Positions 15,019 through 24,795 of a stretch of DNA of 36,469 nt are shown here, in pieces. The position numbers and the translations under genes were made by a program. Numbering within the stretch: position 1 is the stretch's first letter; each line of letters opens with the position of its first letter. The notes under the pieces were generated by a model that did no database searches, was not told the origin of the DNA, and saw only the letters and a program-made list of their open reading frames with translations. Source of the DNA: Dendronalium phyllosphericum CENA369 (lineage in GTDB: Bacteria; Cyanobacteriota; Cyanobacteriia; Cyanobacteriales; Nostocaceae); contig NZ_JAECZA010000040.1 of assembly GCF_016056275.1 (NCBI RefSeq), positions 1 to 36,469 on the forward strand, written 5' to 3'.

Positions 15019-15831
15019 TATCGTGTCCGGTTAAAGACTTATCATTAAGACCGCTCCAGGGGCGGAGGGGCAGAATTGATTGCATTCTAACTCCGAAATT
15101 ATGATTTCTGAATTCTTCCTGTGAGAATTAAAAGCCTTTGATACCTGACTTCTCAAAGAAGTTGGGTATTTGACTTTTCACAAATGATTTAAAATTGCCT
15201 TACCATAAATACATTTCCAATTAGTTGGGCAATAATAGTAAACTTTGTAATGAAGACTAGGAGTCATTTACCATAATAGAGCGATATAATGAAAATATTT
15301 TCCAAGCTTTTTTTGAAGCCAGCAGATTTTAAGTTGATGAAACACACAAGCTTTGTCTGTTAGCTAGTAATAAAGCCTATTTTACTTCTGACTTCTGATT
15401 CTTGAATTTTGCTGTACTTTTAAATAATTTCGAGAGTAACTTCATTTAGACTAAGTGCAGAGAAGGCTGAATTGACTGGGGAGCAATTTCCCATTTAGGC
15501 TACTAATTACTCAATGTGTATGGCACTTGAAACCAGACTCATCCTAAATATGTCACTCTTACACCTTCCCTGCTTCATGTATTTAAATAACTGTGAGCGA
15601 CACGAGGATAATTCGTAATTCATTCAAGAAGGCAGGAGGCAGAAGGGAACCCACCCTTAAAAGAGTGGGATTGTAACAAGGACGTTTTATACCCCGCTCT
15701 CTACAGTCTCGATATAATTATTGATTTAGACTGGGCTTTAAACCCAGAACTAAAGTTTTTATTGATGCTTCTTTCCTTCTGCCCTCTGCCTTCGTACTTC
15801 TGCCTTTCTTTGTAATCGTAGGAAAAATTTA
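15019..15831. other. 813-bp gene-free region with repeats
   Basis: No supported gene is seen. A 24-codon frame at 15289-15363 exists but has no supporting evidence. Features include an IS200/IS605-end-like hairpin near 15650-15670 (CCCACCCTT facing AAGAGTGGG, followed by ATTGTAAC) and two GGCAGGAGGCAGAAGG / CCTTCTGCCCTCTGCC blocks near 15630 and 15775 that face each other. It contains the promoter for the kinase at 15832. Confidence 0.6.
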
Positions 15832-18258
15832 ATGCAATCTTCAGTGTGTAACCATGAAGCAGCAAGACTTAAGGCTCTTTATCAGTATCAAATTCTCGAT
15901 ACTGCACCAGAACAAGCATTTGACGATCTGGTATCTTTAGCCGCGCAGATATGTGACACACCAATAGCCTTGATTAATTTGATTGACGCTAATCGTCATT
16001 GGTTCAAAGCCAAAGTAGGGTTGAATATTCAGGAAATCCAAGCGGATTTGGCGTTGTGTCGATTTTGTATCCAGCAAAAACAGACTTTAATTGTTCCCGA
16101 CATCTTAGCTGACGAACGGTTTGCCACAGAAATAATAGTTACCTCGGAACCCCATGCAAGATTTTATGTCGGCGTACCTTTGATAGTACCAGAAGGGCAG
16201 GCGATCGCGACGCTGTGTGTCATAGACCGCGTACCACGCCAAATCAGTCCTAAGCAAGTGGAAGCACTGGAATCGATTGGGCGTTTGGTAGTTAGACAAC
16301 TAGAGATCCGGCGAAATTTAGCAGAACTAGCAAGCATCAAAAAAGAGTACAAACAAACACAAGAAGCGCTACACCAAAGCGAATGTATTCTCCGCAGTTT
16401 CTTCAACAGTGCGCCGATGATGATGGGAATTGTGGAATTGGTAGATAATGACATATTGCACATTACTGATAACCTCGCCACAGCTAAATTTTTTGGACTC
16501 ACTCCAGAAGCAATGCAAAATCGCCTAGCGCGAGAAATGGGTGCGACAGACAAGCATTTGAGCCAGTGGATTCATTACTACCGTCAAGCAGAACGCACCC
16601 AAGCACCCGTTAGGTTTGAATATTCTTTCGATACACCCCAAAAACAAATATGGCTATCAGCAACAGTCTCGCCGATCGCAATTAGCTCTAGCAAGCATCC
16701 AAAATTTGCTTATATAGTTGAGGATATTAGTCAACGCAAGCAAGCAGAACAGCAGAGTCGCGAACAAGCAGCATTGCTGGATATCACCACAGATGCCATA
16801 CTCGTCCAAGATTTATCCCACAAAATTTTGTTTTGGAATAAAAGTGCTGAGAATCTTTATGGCTGGAAGGGAGAAGAAGCTATAGATAAAAATGCCAATC
16901 GATTATTGTACGGTAAAACTTTGCCACAGCACCAAGAAATTTACAACAGCGTCTTAAAAAATGGCTCTTGGCGAGGAGAATTGCAAAACATCAGCAAATC
17001 TGGCGCAGAAATCACAGTTGAAAGTCGCTGGACATTGGTACTAGACGAGCATTTTCAAGTTAAATCGATATTGGTTGTCAACACAGATATTACCCAGAAA
17101 AAACAACTAGAAAAGCAATTTCTCCGCGCTCAACGCATGGAGAGTATTGGTACTCTGGCTAGCGGTATTGCTCACGATTTAAATAATGTATTGTCACCGA
17201 TTGTCATGTCAGTGCAATTGCTCAAAAACAAATGCAGCGATCGCAACACTCACCAGATACTTTCAATCGTAGAAAACAACGCCAAACGCGGTGCTAATTT
17301 AGTCAAACAAGTGCTATCTTTTGTGCGGGGAATTGAAGGCGATCGCACAGTCTTGCAACTCAAGCATTTGATTTTAGAAATGCAACAAATTGTTCAGCAA
17401 ACATTTCCCAAAACAATTGCGATTACCACAGAAATCCAGCTAGACTTATTCCCAGTTTGCGGGGATAGTACCCAACTACACCAAGTACTGATGAACTTGT
17501 GCCTGAATGCTCGTGATGCCATGCCTGAAGGGGGAAATTTGTCAATCACCGCAGAAAATATTTCCATCGATCGAAACTATACAAAGATGCATCTTGATGC
17601 CCAAATCGGAACTTACATCGTTTTGGCGATCGCTGATACAGGACTGGGCATTAAGAACGAATTCTTAGATAGAATTTTTGAACCATTTTTTACCACCAAA
17701 CAATTTAGTAATGGTACGGGATTAGGACTATCAACAGTCATGGGAATTATCAAAGGTCATGGTGGTTTTATCACCGTGTCAAGTTGTGTAGGCAGCACAA
17801 CATTTAAAGTATACCTACCAGCTGTGCATACAGATACATACCAGTCATCAGACAATAGAGAAATACTAGCTGGATATGGCGAATGGATTTTAGTTGTTGA
17901 TGATGAAGCTGCAATTCGAGAGATTACCACCACTTCTCTAGAAAATCATAATTACAAAACCATTAGTGCTAGCGATGGCGTTGAAGCAATGACAATTTAC
18001 GCCCAACATCAAGATAAAATTAGTGCGGCGATCGTTGATATAATAGTGCCTAATATGGATGGAGCAACGACTATTCGCGCATTGCAAAAGATGAATCCGC
18101 AACTACCAATAATTGCTGTCAGCGGATTAGCAACAAGCGAGCAAATACCTATTAATAAAGCATCTGGAGACACTGCCTTTTTGCCGAAACCTTACACAGT
18201 GCAGCAATTATTAACAGCTTTGCATACAGTGATTCATAATAGAAAGAATAAAACGTGA
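15832..18258 (+). CDS. Hybrid histidine kinase GAF-PAS-PAS-HK-REC
   Basis: An 808-residue cytoplasmic sensor kinase. An N-terminal GAF domain spans about residues 20-165 (ILDTAPEQAFDDLVSLAA start, typical of cyanobacterial GAF kinases), PAS domains about 185-300 and 311-425, HisKA with His448 in SGIAHDLNN, HATPase with N-box LMNLCLNARDAM (553-564), ADTGLGI and GTGLGLSTVMG boxes, then a C-terminal receiver with Asp736 and Lys786 (LPKPY). No transmembrane segment or chromophore cysteine was identified in the GAF. Residues 311-808 are closely similar to residues 140-632 of the kinase at 22414, so the two share a duplicated module. The receiver region around 768-780 differs from the paralogue. 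Signal is unknown. Confidence 0.93.
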   Translation: MQSSVCNHEAARLKALYQYQILDTAPEQAFDDLVSLAAQICDTPIALINLIDANRHWFKAKVGLNIQEIQADLALCRFCIQQKQTLIVPDILADERFATEIIVTSEPHARFYVGVPLIVPEGQAIATLCVIDRVPRQISPKQVEALESIGRLVVRQLEIRRNLAELASIKKEYKQTQEALHQSECILRSFFNSAPMMMGIVELVDNDILHITDNLATAKFFGLTPEAMQNRLAREMGATDKHLSQWIHYYRQAERTQAPVRFEYSFDTPQKQIWLSATVSPIAISSSKHPKFAYIVEDISQRKQAEQQSREQAALLDITTDAILVQDLSHKILFWNKSAENLYGWKGEEAIDKNANRLLYGKTLPQHQEIYNSVLKNGSWRGELQNISKSGAEITVESRWTLVLDEHFQVKSILVVNTDITQKKQLEKQFLRAQRMESIGTLASGIAHDLNNVLSPIVMSVQLLKNKCSDRNTHQILSIVENNAKRGANLVKQVLSFVRGIEGDRTVLQLKHLILEMQQIVQQTFPKTIAITTEIQLDLFPVCGDSTQLHQVLMNLCLNARDAMPEGGNLSITAENISIDRNYTKMHLDAQIGTYIVLAIADTGLGIKNEFLDRIFEPFFTTKQFSNGTGLGLSTVMGIIKGHGGFITVSSCVGSTTFKVYLPAVHTDTYQSSDNREILAGYGEWILVVDDEAAIREITTTSLENHNYKTISASDGVEAMTIYAQHQDKISAAIVDIIVPNMDGATTIRALQKMNPQLPIIAVSGLATSEQIPINKASGDTAFLPKPYTVQQLLTALHTVIHNRKNKT

Positions 18259-18481
18259 GGTTATTAATTAGATAATTTATTTGTGAAAGTTCCCTCAAAA
18301 TAAACCGAGTACAGTACTGCGTAGTGAAGAAAAGTAAATAAGGCTCAAACTCTTTCTCCCCCTGCTCCCTGCCCCCTGCCCCAGAATAAAAGATTAAGTT
18401 TTCATTCTTCATCCTTAATCTTCATCCTCGATTCTTCATATTTTCTTAGACTATGAACTAACGTCTCTTGAATCTTGACTC

Positions 18482-21400
18482 ATGACTCAGAAAGATTCTG
18501 CCCTAATTTTGGTTGTAGACGATGATGACTTGACAAGAATGCATCTATGCGAGTTGATGAAACAAGCAGGATATCAGGTAATAGAAGCAAGTAACGGTTA
18601 CGAAGCACTTGCTACTTATACTCGCCTACGCCCAAATATGGTGCTGTTAGATGCTCTGATGCCGATGATGGATGGGTTTACCTGCTGTGCTAAATTACAA
18701 GCACTCCCCATCGCTGAAAGAGTACCTGTGTTAATGATTACGGCTCTTTACGATCGAGCATCCGTAGAGCGAGCTTTTGCTGTAGGTGCAACTGATTTTA
18801 TTACCAAACCAATTCAGGGATCGGTATTGTCTCAAAGGGTGTGCCGTCTTTTAGAAGCCGATCGCACAATGCAGCAATTGCGCCAACAAACCGAACAAGC
18901 GCAACTGCGAGAGTACCAACTGAGGATGGCATTGCAGGCAGCCCACATGGGCATCTGGAACTGGGATCTCCAGACTGATGAAATGACTTGCTCGGATAAC
19001 CTAGAAGCACTTTACGGGTTAGAAAAAGGCACTTTCGATCGCACTTATACAACTTTGATTAACTGCGTTCATCCTCAAGAGCGCGATTTTGTGCAACGCA
19101 TGAATCAGCAGGCAATTAGCCAAGGCACAGACTATGACATTCAATTTCGAGTTGTTTTAGCCGATGGCAGCATTCGCTGGCTAGCCAGCAAAGGAGTAGT
19201 CTTTCACAATGCTTCTGGGGAGGCTTTACGAATATCTGGGGTAGACATGGATATTACCAAGCGCAAGCAAGCAGAGGCAGCGCTAGAAGTTCATGCCAAT
19301 CAACAGCAGCTAGTAGCAGAACTCAGTCAGATAGCATTAGCTGGCACAGATTTAACTACACTGATGAATTCATCTGTAAAACTCATTGCTCAATGCCTGA
19401 AGGTTGAATACTGCAAAGTTTTGGAGCTACTGCCAGATGGTAATGCCTTATTTTTACGAGCAGGAGTAGGCTGGCAATCTGGGCTTGTGGGACAAGCAAC
19501 TGTCAGCACTGGTATGGATTCGCAAGCTGGCTACACCTTGTTTTCGCAAGGGCCTGTGATTGTTAGCGATCTTCGTACAGAAACGCGATTTAACGGGCCG
19601 CCGCTGCTGCATAACCATAAAGTCATCAGTGGCATTAGCGTTGTCATTCATGGCAAAGAGCATCCTTTTGGAGTCCTTGGGGCACACACCACCAGCAAAC
19701 GCGCCTTTACTAAAGATGATATTTCTTTTCTCCAAGCTATTGCTAATGTGCTAGCAACAGCTATTGAACGCCAACGGATTGAGGATGCACTCAAAAAAAG
19801 TGAAGAACGTGCTTTATTGGCTGTGCGGGGTAACAATGATGGCATCTGGGACTGGAACTTAAGAACTAATGAAGTGTTTTTCTCGACGCGTTGGAAGGAA
19901 ATGCTCGGTTACGAAGACAACGAGATTTGTGACAATTTAGATCGATGGCTAACAAGGATACATCCAGACGATATCGGTTTCGTAACGCAAGCAATTGCTG
20001 ACCACTTTGCTCAGAAAACCCCATTTTACATCAGCGAATATCGAGTCCAGTGTAAAAATAACACATACAAATGGATTTTAGACCGCGGTCAAGCTGTGTG
20101 GAATGCAGACGGCAATGTAGTGCGGATGACAGGTTCTCATACAGATGTGACTGAGCGCAAACTAGCAGAAGAACAACTGCGTCAAAGTGAGGAGCGTTTC
20201 CAGATAGTTGCCCGTGCTACCAATGATGCTTTGTGGGACTGGGATTTGCTGACTAATAAAGTGTGGTGGAATCAATCTGTACAGACATTGTTTGGTTACT
20301 CAGTCGAGGAAGTAGGTTCCGATTTGAACTGGTGGTGCGATCGCATACATCCGAACGACACGCAAAGAATCATTTCTGATGTCAATGCGGCGATCGCCAA
20401 CGGCGAACAATTTTGGTCGGGCGAGTATCGCTTTCGTCGCAGCGACGGTTCTTATGCAGATATTCTCGATCGCAGTTATGTTGTTCGCGATCGTACAGGC
20501 ACGCCAGTGCGGATGATTGGCGCGATGATGGATATTAGCCATCGCAAGCAAGCACACGCAGAATTAGAACGCCAAAATTCGCGATCGCAACTATTTGCCG
20601 ATATTACTCTCAACATTCGTCAGTCTTTACAAATCGATGAAATTCTCCAAACTAGTGTTACAGAAGTCCAAAAAGTACTACAAGCAGACCGCGTATTAAT
20701 CTTGCGGCTAACACCTAATTACACTTTCACGGTACTCAAAGAAGCAGTAGTTCCTAATTTACCGATCTTTGTAGGACAGTTGATTGCAGATCCTTGTTTT
20801 GGGGAAGATTACATCCAGCAATACCGTCAGGGGCGAATTAGCGCCATTGCCGACATCGAACAGGCTAATATCCAACCTTGCCACGTGGAATTACTCCGCC
20901 AATTTGGTGTTAAAGCCAACTTGGTTGTACCGATTTTCTTGCAAAATCAACTTTGGGGACTGCTAATTGCTCATCAGTGCGCCCATCCCCGTCAATGGAC
21001 GAACTGGGAAATTGACCTTTTGCAACAACTGGCAGATCAAATAGGCATTGCTTTAGCTCAAAGTTCGATTCTCGAACAAGAAACTCGCCAACGACAAGAA
21101 CTCGCCCGTTCTAATGAAGAACTGCAACAATTTGCCTTTATCGCCTCCCATGATTTACAAGAACCACTGCGGAAAATTAAGACCTTTAGCGAACGACTCA
21201 AAACCACTTCTAACGATTGTTTAAACGAACAGGGACGCGATTATCTAGAACGGATGCAGAATGCAGCTTTGAGAATGCAGAATTTAATCGAAGACTTATT
21301 GACACTTTCGCGTGTCAGTACTAGGACACAACCTTTTGTATTAATCAATTTGACAAAGATTGCTCAAGAAGTAGTATCCGATTTAGAAGTGCGTATTCAA

Positions 21401-21823
21401 CAAAGTGGAGGACGTGTGGAGATAGGTGAATTACCTACGATTAAAGCCGATCCTTTACAGATGCGCCAATTGTTACAAAATTTAATTGGTAATGCTCTAA
21501 AATTCCACCGCCAACAAGTACCGCCCATTGTCAAAATTTATGGCCGACTTTTAAACAATCAATTAGACAAAGTTGCTGTCAGTTCCGAAATGTGTCAAAT
21601 AATTGTAGAAGATAATGGTATTGGTTTTGAGGAAAAGTATCTCGATCGCATCTTCAATATTTTTCAACGTTTGCATGGTCGCCAAGAATACGAAGGTACA
21701 GGTATCGGTTTAGCCCTCTGCCGAAAAATTGTTGAACGTCATCATGGGAGTATCACTGCCCAAAGTCAACCAGGACAAGGAGCAAAATTTATTGTCATAT
21801 TGGCAGTTAATTCTTATTCATAA
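18482..21823 (+). CDS. REC-PAS-GAF-PAS-PAS-GAF histidine kinase, putative DXCF cyanobacteriochrome
   Basis: A 1113-residue soluble sensor kinase. Receiver about residues 5-125 (Asp57), PAS about 145-265 (WNWDLQTDEM), GAF about 275-430, PAS about 440-560, PAS about 565-690, a second GAF about 705-855, then HisKA (His890 in FIASHDLQEP) and HATPase (NLIGNALKFHR, EDNGIGF, GTGIGLALC). The second GAF has DPCF (770-773) and CH (800-801): the canonical chromophore Cys800 and the second Cys772, 28 residues apart, as in DXCF-type cyanobacteriochromes. It also carries the ANLVVPI...LWGLLIAHQC segment of that group. Bilin binding is thus predicted but not shown. An Rcp1-like regulator follows 127 bp downstream. 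The N-terminal receiver may take phosphate from another kinase. Confidence 0.9.
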   Translation: MTQKDSALILVVDDDDLTRMHLCELMKQAGYQVIEASNGYEALATYTRLRPNMVLLDALMPMMDGFTCCAKLQALPIAERVPVLMITALYDRASVERAFAVGATDFITKPIQGSVLSQRVCRLLEADRTMQQLRQQTEQAQLREYQLRMALQAAHMGIWNWDLQTDEMTCSDNLEALYGLEKGTFDRTYTTLINCVHPQERDFVQRMNQQAISQGTDYDIQFRVVLADGSIRWLASKGVVFHNASGEALRISGVDMDITKRKQAEAALEVHANQQQLVAELSQIALAGTDLTTLMNSSVKLIAQCLKVEYCKVLELLPDGNALFLRAGVGWQSGLVGQATVSTGMDSQAGYTLFSQGPVIVSDLRTETRFNGPPLLHNHKVISGISVVIHGKEHPFGVLGAHTTSKRAFTKDDISFLQAIANVLATAIERQRIEDALKKSEERALLAVRGNNDGIWDWNLRTNEVFFSTRWKEMLGYEDNEICDNLDRWLTRIHPDDIGFVTQAIADHFAQKTPFYISEYRVQCKNNTYKWILDRGQAVWNADGNVVRMTGSHTDVTERKLAEEQLRQSEERFQIVARATNDALWDWDLLTNKVWWNQSVQTLFGYSVEEVGSDLNWWCDRIHPNDTQRIISDVNAAIANGEQFWSGEYRFRRSDGSYADILDRSYVVRDRTGTPVRMIGAMMDISHRKQAHAELERQNSRSQLFADITLNIRQSLQIDEILQTSVTEVQKVLQADRVLILRLTPNYTFTVLKEAVVPNLPIFVGQLIADPCFGEDYIQQYRQGRISAIADIEQANIQPCHVELLRQFGVKANLVVPIFLQNQLWGLLIAHQCAHPRQWTNWEIDLLQQLADQIGIALAQSSILEQETRQRQELARSNEELQQFAFIASHDLQEPLRKIKTFSERLKTTSNDCLNEQGRDYLERMQNAALRMQNLIEDLLTLSRVSTRTQPFVLINLTKIAQEVVSDLEVRIQQSGGRVEIGELPTIKADPLQMRQLLQNLIGNALKFHRQQVPPIVKIYGRLLNNQLDKVAVSSEMCQIIVEDNGIGFEEKYLDRIFNIFQRLHGRQEYEGTGIGLALCRKIVERHHGSITAQSQPGQGAKFIVILAVNSYS

Positions 21824-21934
21824 TTTTTCTTTCTAGAGAGGGATTACTATCAGACCCCAAAATAAGGTTTATTGTACAACTATACTCAAGAATTGTGGCA
21901 ATTTGACAATTTATTGAAGCTAAAAACCAGTTTA

Positions 21935-21940
21935 AAGGAG
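21935..21940 (+). promoter_or_regulatory. Ribosome-binding site of Rcp1-like gene
   Basis: AAGGAG lies 10 bases before GTG 21951 and supports this non-ATG start. Confidence 0.7.
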
Positions 21941-21950
21941 ACAATAAGAA

Positions 21951-22448
21951 GTGAATGGTCGCCAATCAACCGTCACAATCTTAATGGCTGACGATGATGA
22001 AGAAGACAGTATGTTAGTGCGTGAGGCATTGGCAAAAAGTCAATTGTCAATCGAACTGTATATTGTCAAAAATGGTGAAGAGTTAATGGATTATCTCTAT
22101 AACCGCGGTCAATACACAGACAGAAGTAAAGCTCCACGTCCGGGTTTAATTTTATTAGATTTGAATATGCCAAAAAAAGACGGTCTGGAAGTGCTAAGAG
22201 ATATTAAAATCGACCCGTCCCTGCGACAAATTCCCGTTGTTGTCTTGACAACCTCAAGTGCCGAAGAAGATATTTATCATACCTACGATTTAGGTGCGAA
22301 TTCCTTTATTACCAAACCAGTGACATTTGATTCTTTAGTTGAAGTAATGCAAGCTGTAGGAAAATATTGGTTTGAAATTGTGGAATTGCCGCTAGAAGTA
22401 ATGGGAGGCAGAAATGAACGAGAGCCGTATCAGAGTTCTTCTAGTTGA
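21951..22448 (+). CDS. Rcp1-like single-domain response regulator
   Basis: A 165-residue CheY-like receiver with the DDDEED acidic pocket (14-19), phospho-acceptor Asp70 in LLDLNMPKKDG, Thr100/Thr101 and Lys122 (ITKPV). The YLYNRGQYTDRSKAPRPG insert before the phosphorylation site is characteristic of the Rcp1 family, which takes phosphate from phytochrome-like kinases such as Cph1. It lies right after the putative cyanobacteriochrome kinase, the expected partner. There is no output domain, so it signals by protein contact. The gene starts with GTG and its end overlaps the next kinase by 35 bp, indicating co-expression. Confidence 0.92.
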   Translation: MNGRQSTVTILMADDDEEDSMLVREALAKSQLSIELYIVKNGEELMDYLYNRGQYTDRSKAPRPGLILLDLNMPKKDGLEVLRDIKIDPSLRQIPVVVLTTSSAEEDIYHTYDLGANSFITKPVTFDSLVEVMQAVGKYWFEIVELPLEVMGGRNEREPYQSSSS

Positions 22449-24312
22449 TGATGATGAAGATGATTATATTTTAACTAATCATTGGTTCAGTGAATTTCAG
22501 GTAGCTAGTTGCCAGTTGGAATGGGTAGATAATTATGCAGCAGCTAAGGCAGCGATCGCTGCTAAAAATCATGATATTTATCTCGTAGACTACCATTTAG
22601 GAATCCAAAACGGACTAGAACTTTTGCGCGAAGCGATCGCAGATGGATGTTCTGCCCCGATAATTTTACTCACAGGTCAAGGAGATCGAGAAATTGACCT
22701 AGAAGCGATGAAAGCAGGAGCAGCAGATTATTTAGAAAAAAATCAATTAGCTCAAATTGGAGCGCCTTTGCTAGAGCGTTCTATCCGTTACGCCATTGAA
22801 CGCAAACAAACAGAACAGAAAATTCGCGAACAAGCTGCTTTATTAGATGTTGCTACTGATGCAATTTTTGTCCGCGATTTAGACGACCAAATTCTATATT
22901 GGAACAAAGCTGCCGAACGTTTGTATGGTTGCAAACAAGAAGAAGCTATTGGAAAAAAGACGCAAGAACTCTGGCAAGATAAAAATTTGTTGCAATTGCA
23001 AGAAGCTCTCCAACACCTGATGAAAAATGGCTCGTGGGAAGGAGAAATACATCAAAAAACAAAATTGAACCAAGAAATCACTGTAGAAAGCCGTTGGACA
23101 TTAGTACAATTCGGTAACAATCTACAAAGTATTTTGATTGTTAATACCGATATTACCCAAAAAAAACAACTAGAAGCTCAATTTCTCCGCGCTCAACGAT
23201 TAGAAAGTATTGGGACATTAGCAAGTGGTATTGCCCACGACCTGAATAATGTTCTTGCTCCCATTTTAATGACAGCGCAATTTCTAGAGACACAAATATC
23301 TGACGAATCTACTCGACGACTGCTGCCGATATTAATTACTAACGCTAAACGGGGAGCTGATTTAGTCAAGCAAGTACTATCATTTACTCGTGGCATTCAA
23401 GGAGAACGCACTCATTTGCAATTAAAGCACTTGATCGGAGAAATTCAGCAAATTATTAAAGAAACGTTCCCCAAATTAATAGAAGTTTCTACCAAAATTT
23501 CGCCAAATCTGGGGACTGTATCTGGCGATGTCACTCAACTGCATCAAGTATTAATGAATTTGTGTGTCAATGCCAGAGATGCTATGCTCAATGGCGGAAA
23601 ATTAAAAATATCAGCGGAAAATCTTTTAATAGATGAAAATTACGCAAAAATGAATCTTGATGCTAGAGTTGGTTGTTATGTGATGATTAGCGTTAGAGAT
23701 ACTGGAGTTGGGATTCGACCGGAAATATTAGAGCGGATATTTGAGCCATTTTTTACTACCAAAGAACTTAGCAACGGTACTGGGCTTGGTCTTTCGACAG
23801 TACTTGGTATTGTCAAAAGCCACGGCGGTTTTATTAATGTATATAGCGAAGAAGGTAGAGGAAGCGAATTTAAGATTTATTTGCCAGCACAAGAAGCAAC
23901 AGAAACTCTAGAAGAAACCGAACCGAAATTACTTCAAGGCAATGGAGAGTTAATTTTAGTTGTAGATGACGAAGCTGCGATTCGAGATATTACTAAAATA
24001 TCCTTAGAAAACCATAACTATAAAGCAATTACAGCTAGTGATGGGATTGAGGCAATAGCTTTATACGCAGAACATCGCGATGAAATATCTCTAGTGGTGA
24101 CAGATATGGTAATGCCATCTATGGATGGGATCGTTACTATCCGCACGTTGCAAAAAATTAACCCCAATGTCAAAATTATTGCCGTCAGCGGATTAGCAAC
24201 AAGTGATAAAGTCAATGCCGCTTATGAAATAGGCATTAAAGCCTTTTTATCCAAACCTTATACAACTAACCAGTTATTGCAAACTATTAGCACAGTTACA
24301 ACCAATAATTAA
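22414..24312 (+). CDS. Hybrid histidine kinase REC-PAS-HK-REC
   Basis: A 632-residue soluble kinase. N-terminal receiver with Asp59 (IYLVDYHLG) and Lys109 replacing the usual KP with KN; PAS about residues 138-250; HisKA with His275 (SGIAHDLNN); HATPase with LMNLCVNARDAM, RDTGVGI and GTGLGLSTVLG; C-terminal receiver with Asp564 and Lys595-region FLSKPY. Receivers at both ends suggest a phosphorelay node. ATG 22414 follows GGAGG at 22404-22408, and the start lies inside the end of the Rcp1-like gene (35-bp overlap), so translation is coupled. The PAS-HK-REC part is paralogous to the kinase at 15832. Confidence 0.93.
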   Translation: MNESRIRVLLVDDDEDDYILTNHWFSEFQVASCQLEWVDNYAAAKAAIAAKNHDIYLVDYHLGIQNGLELLREAIADGCSAPIILLTGQGDREIDLEAMKAGAADYLEKNQLAQIGAPLLERSIRYAIERKQTEQKIREQAALLDVATDAIFVRDLDDQILYWNKAAERLYGCKQEEAIGKKTQELWQDKNLLQLQEALQHLMKNGSWEGEIHQKTKLNQEITVESRWTLVQFGNNLQSILIVNTDITQKKQLEAQFLRAQRLESIGTLASGIAHDLNNVLAPILMTAQFLETQISDESTRRLLPILITNAKRGADLVKQVLSFTRGIQGERTHLQLKHLIGEIQQIIKETFPKLIEVSTKISPNLGTVSGDVTQLHQVLMNLCVNARDAMLNGGKLKISAENLLIDENYAKMNLDARVGCYVMISVRDTGVGIRPEILERIFEPFFTTKELSNGTGLGLSTVLGIVKSHGGFINVYSEEGRGSEFKIYLPAQEATETLEETEPKLLQGNGELILVVDDEAAIRDITKISLENHNYKAITASDGIEAIALYAEHRDEISLVVTDMVMPSMDGIVTIRTLQKINPNVKIIAVSGLATSDKVNAAYEIGIKAFLSKPYTTNQLLQTISTVTTNN

Positions 24313-24414
24313 ATATTAGTAACGATAAATGATGATAGTAATAAAAATCATTTCAGATATAATTTTAAAATTATTAGATAATAAATAAATCTCTAATTAC
24401 GATCGGTTATCCTC

Positions 24415-24795
24415 ATGACATCTGAAGTCTTAGCAGCTAATACAGCTTTTTACCGAGCTTTTGAAAAAAAAGATATTGAAGCTATGAGTGCTGTATGGTC
24501 ACAAGGAACTGGCAGTTTTTGTATTCATCCTGGACGCAAAGCATTACGGGGTTGGAAGGATATTCGCATTTCTTGGGAGCAGATATTTAAAAGCACTGCC
24601 TATTTAGAGATTAACACCGACATAATTACTACGGAAACGAACGACAATATTGCTTATGTAGTGTTAATAGAAAATGTGTTACAAGTCATTACTGGTAGGC
24701 GAGTGGAAGCACAATCAATGGCTACGAATATATTTCAGCTTCTTGGTGGAAAGTGGTATTTAGTTCATCATCATGGCAGTCCCATCATGCGCTAA
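24415..24795 (+). CDS. NTF2-like/SnoaL-type protein
   Basis: A 126-residue small NTF2-like protein: helix AANTAFYRAFEKKDIEAMSAVW, then the typical FCIHPGRKALRGWKDIRISWEQIF, a strand with IAYVVLIENVLQV and the end strand KWYLVHHHGSPIM. This subtype (SnoaL-3-like) is widespread in cyanobacteria and plants, with unknown substrate. The ATG at 24415 is the family start. It is 103 bp downstream of the kinase at 22414 and in the same direction, but an AT-rich spacer separates them, so an operon is not clear. Confidence 0.85.
   Translation: MTSEVLAANTAFYRAFEKKDIEAMSAVWSQGTGSFCIHPGRKALRGWKDIRISWEQIFKSTAYLEINTDIITTETNDNIAYVVLIENVLQVITGRRVEAQSMATNIFQLLGGKWYLVHHHGSPIMR

Noticed and set aside
15289-15363. 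24-codon small open frame beginning MKIFSKLF
   Set aside because: Too short to judge, no clear ribosome-binding site, and no recognisable family.
19309-19760. First GAF domain of the 1113-residue kinase as a second bilin-binding site
   Set aside because: It lacks the DXCF and Cys-His motifs seen in the second GAF.
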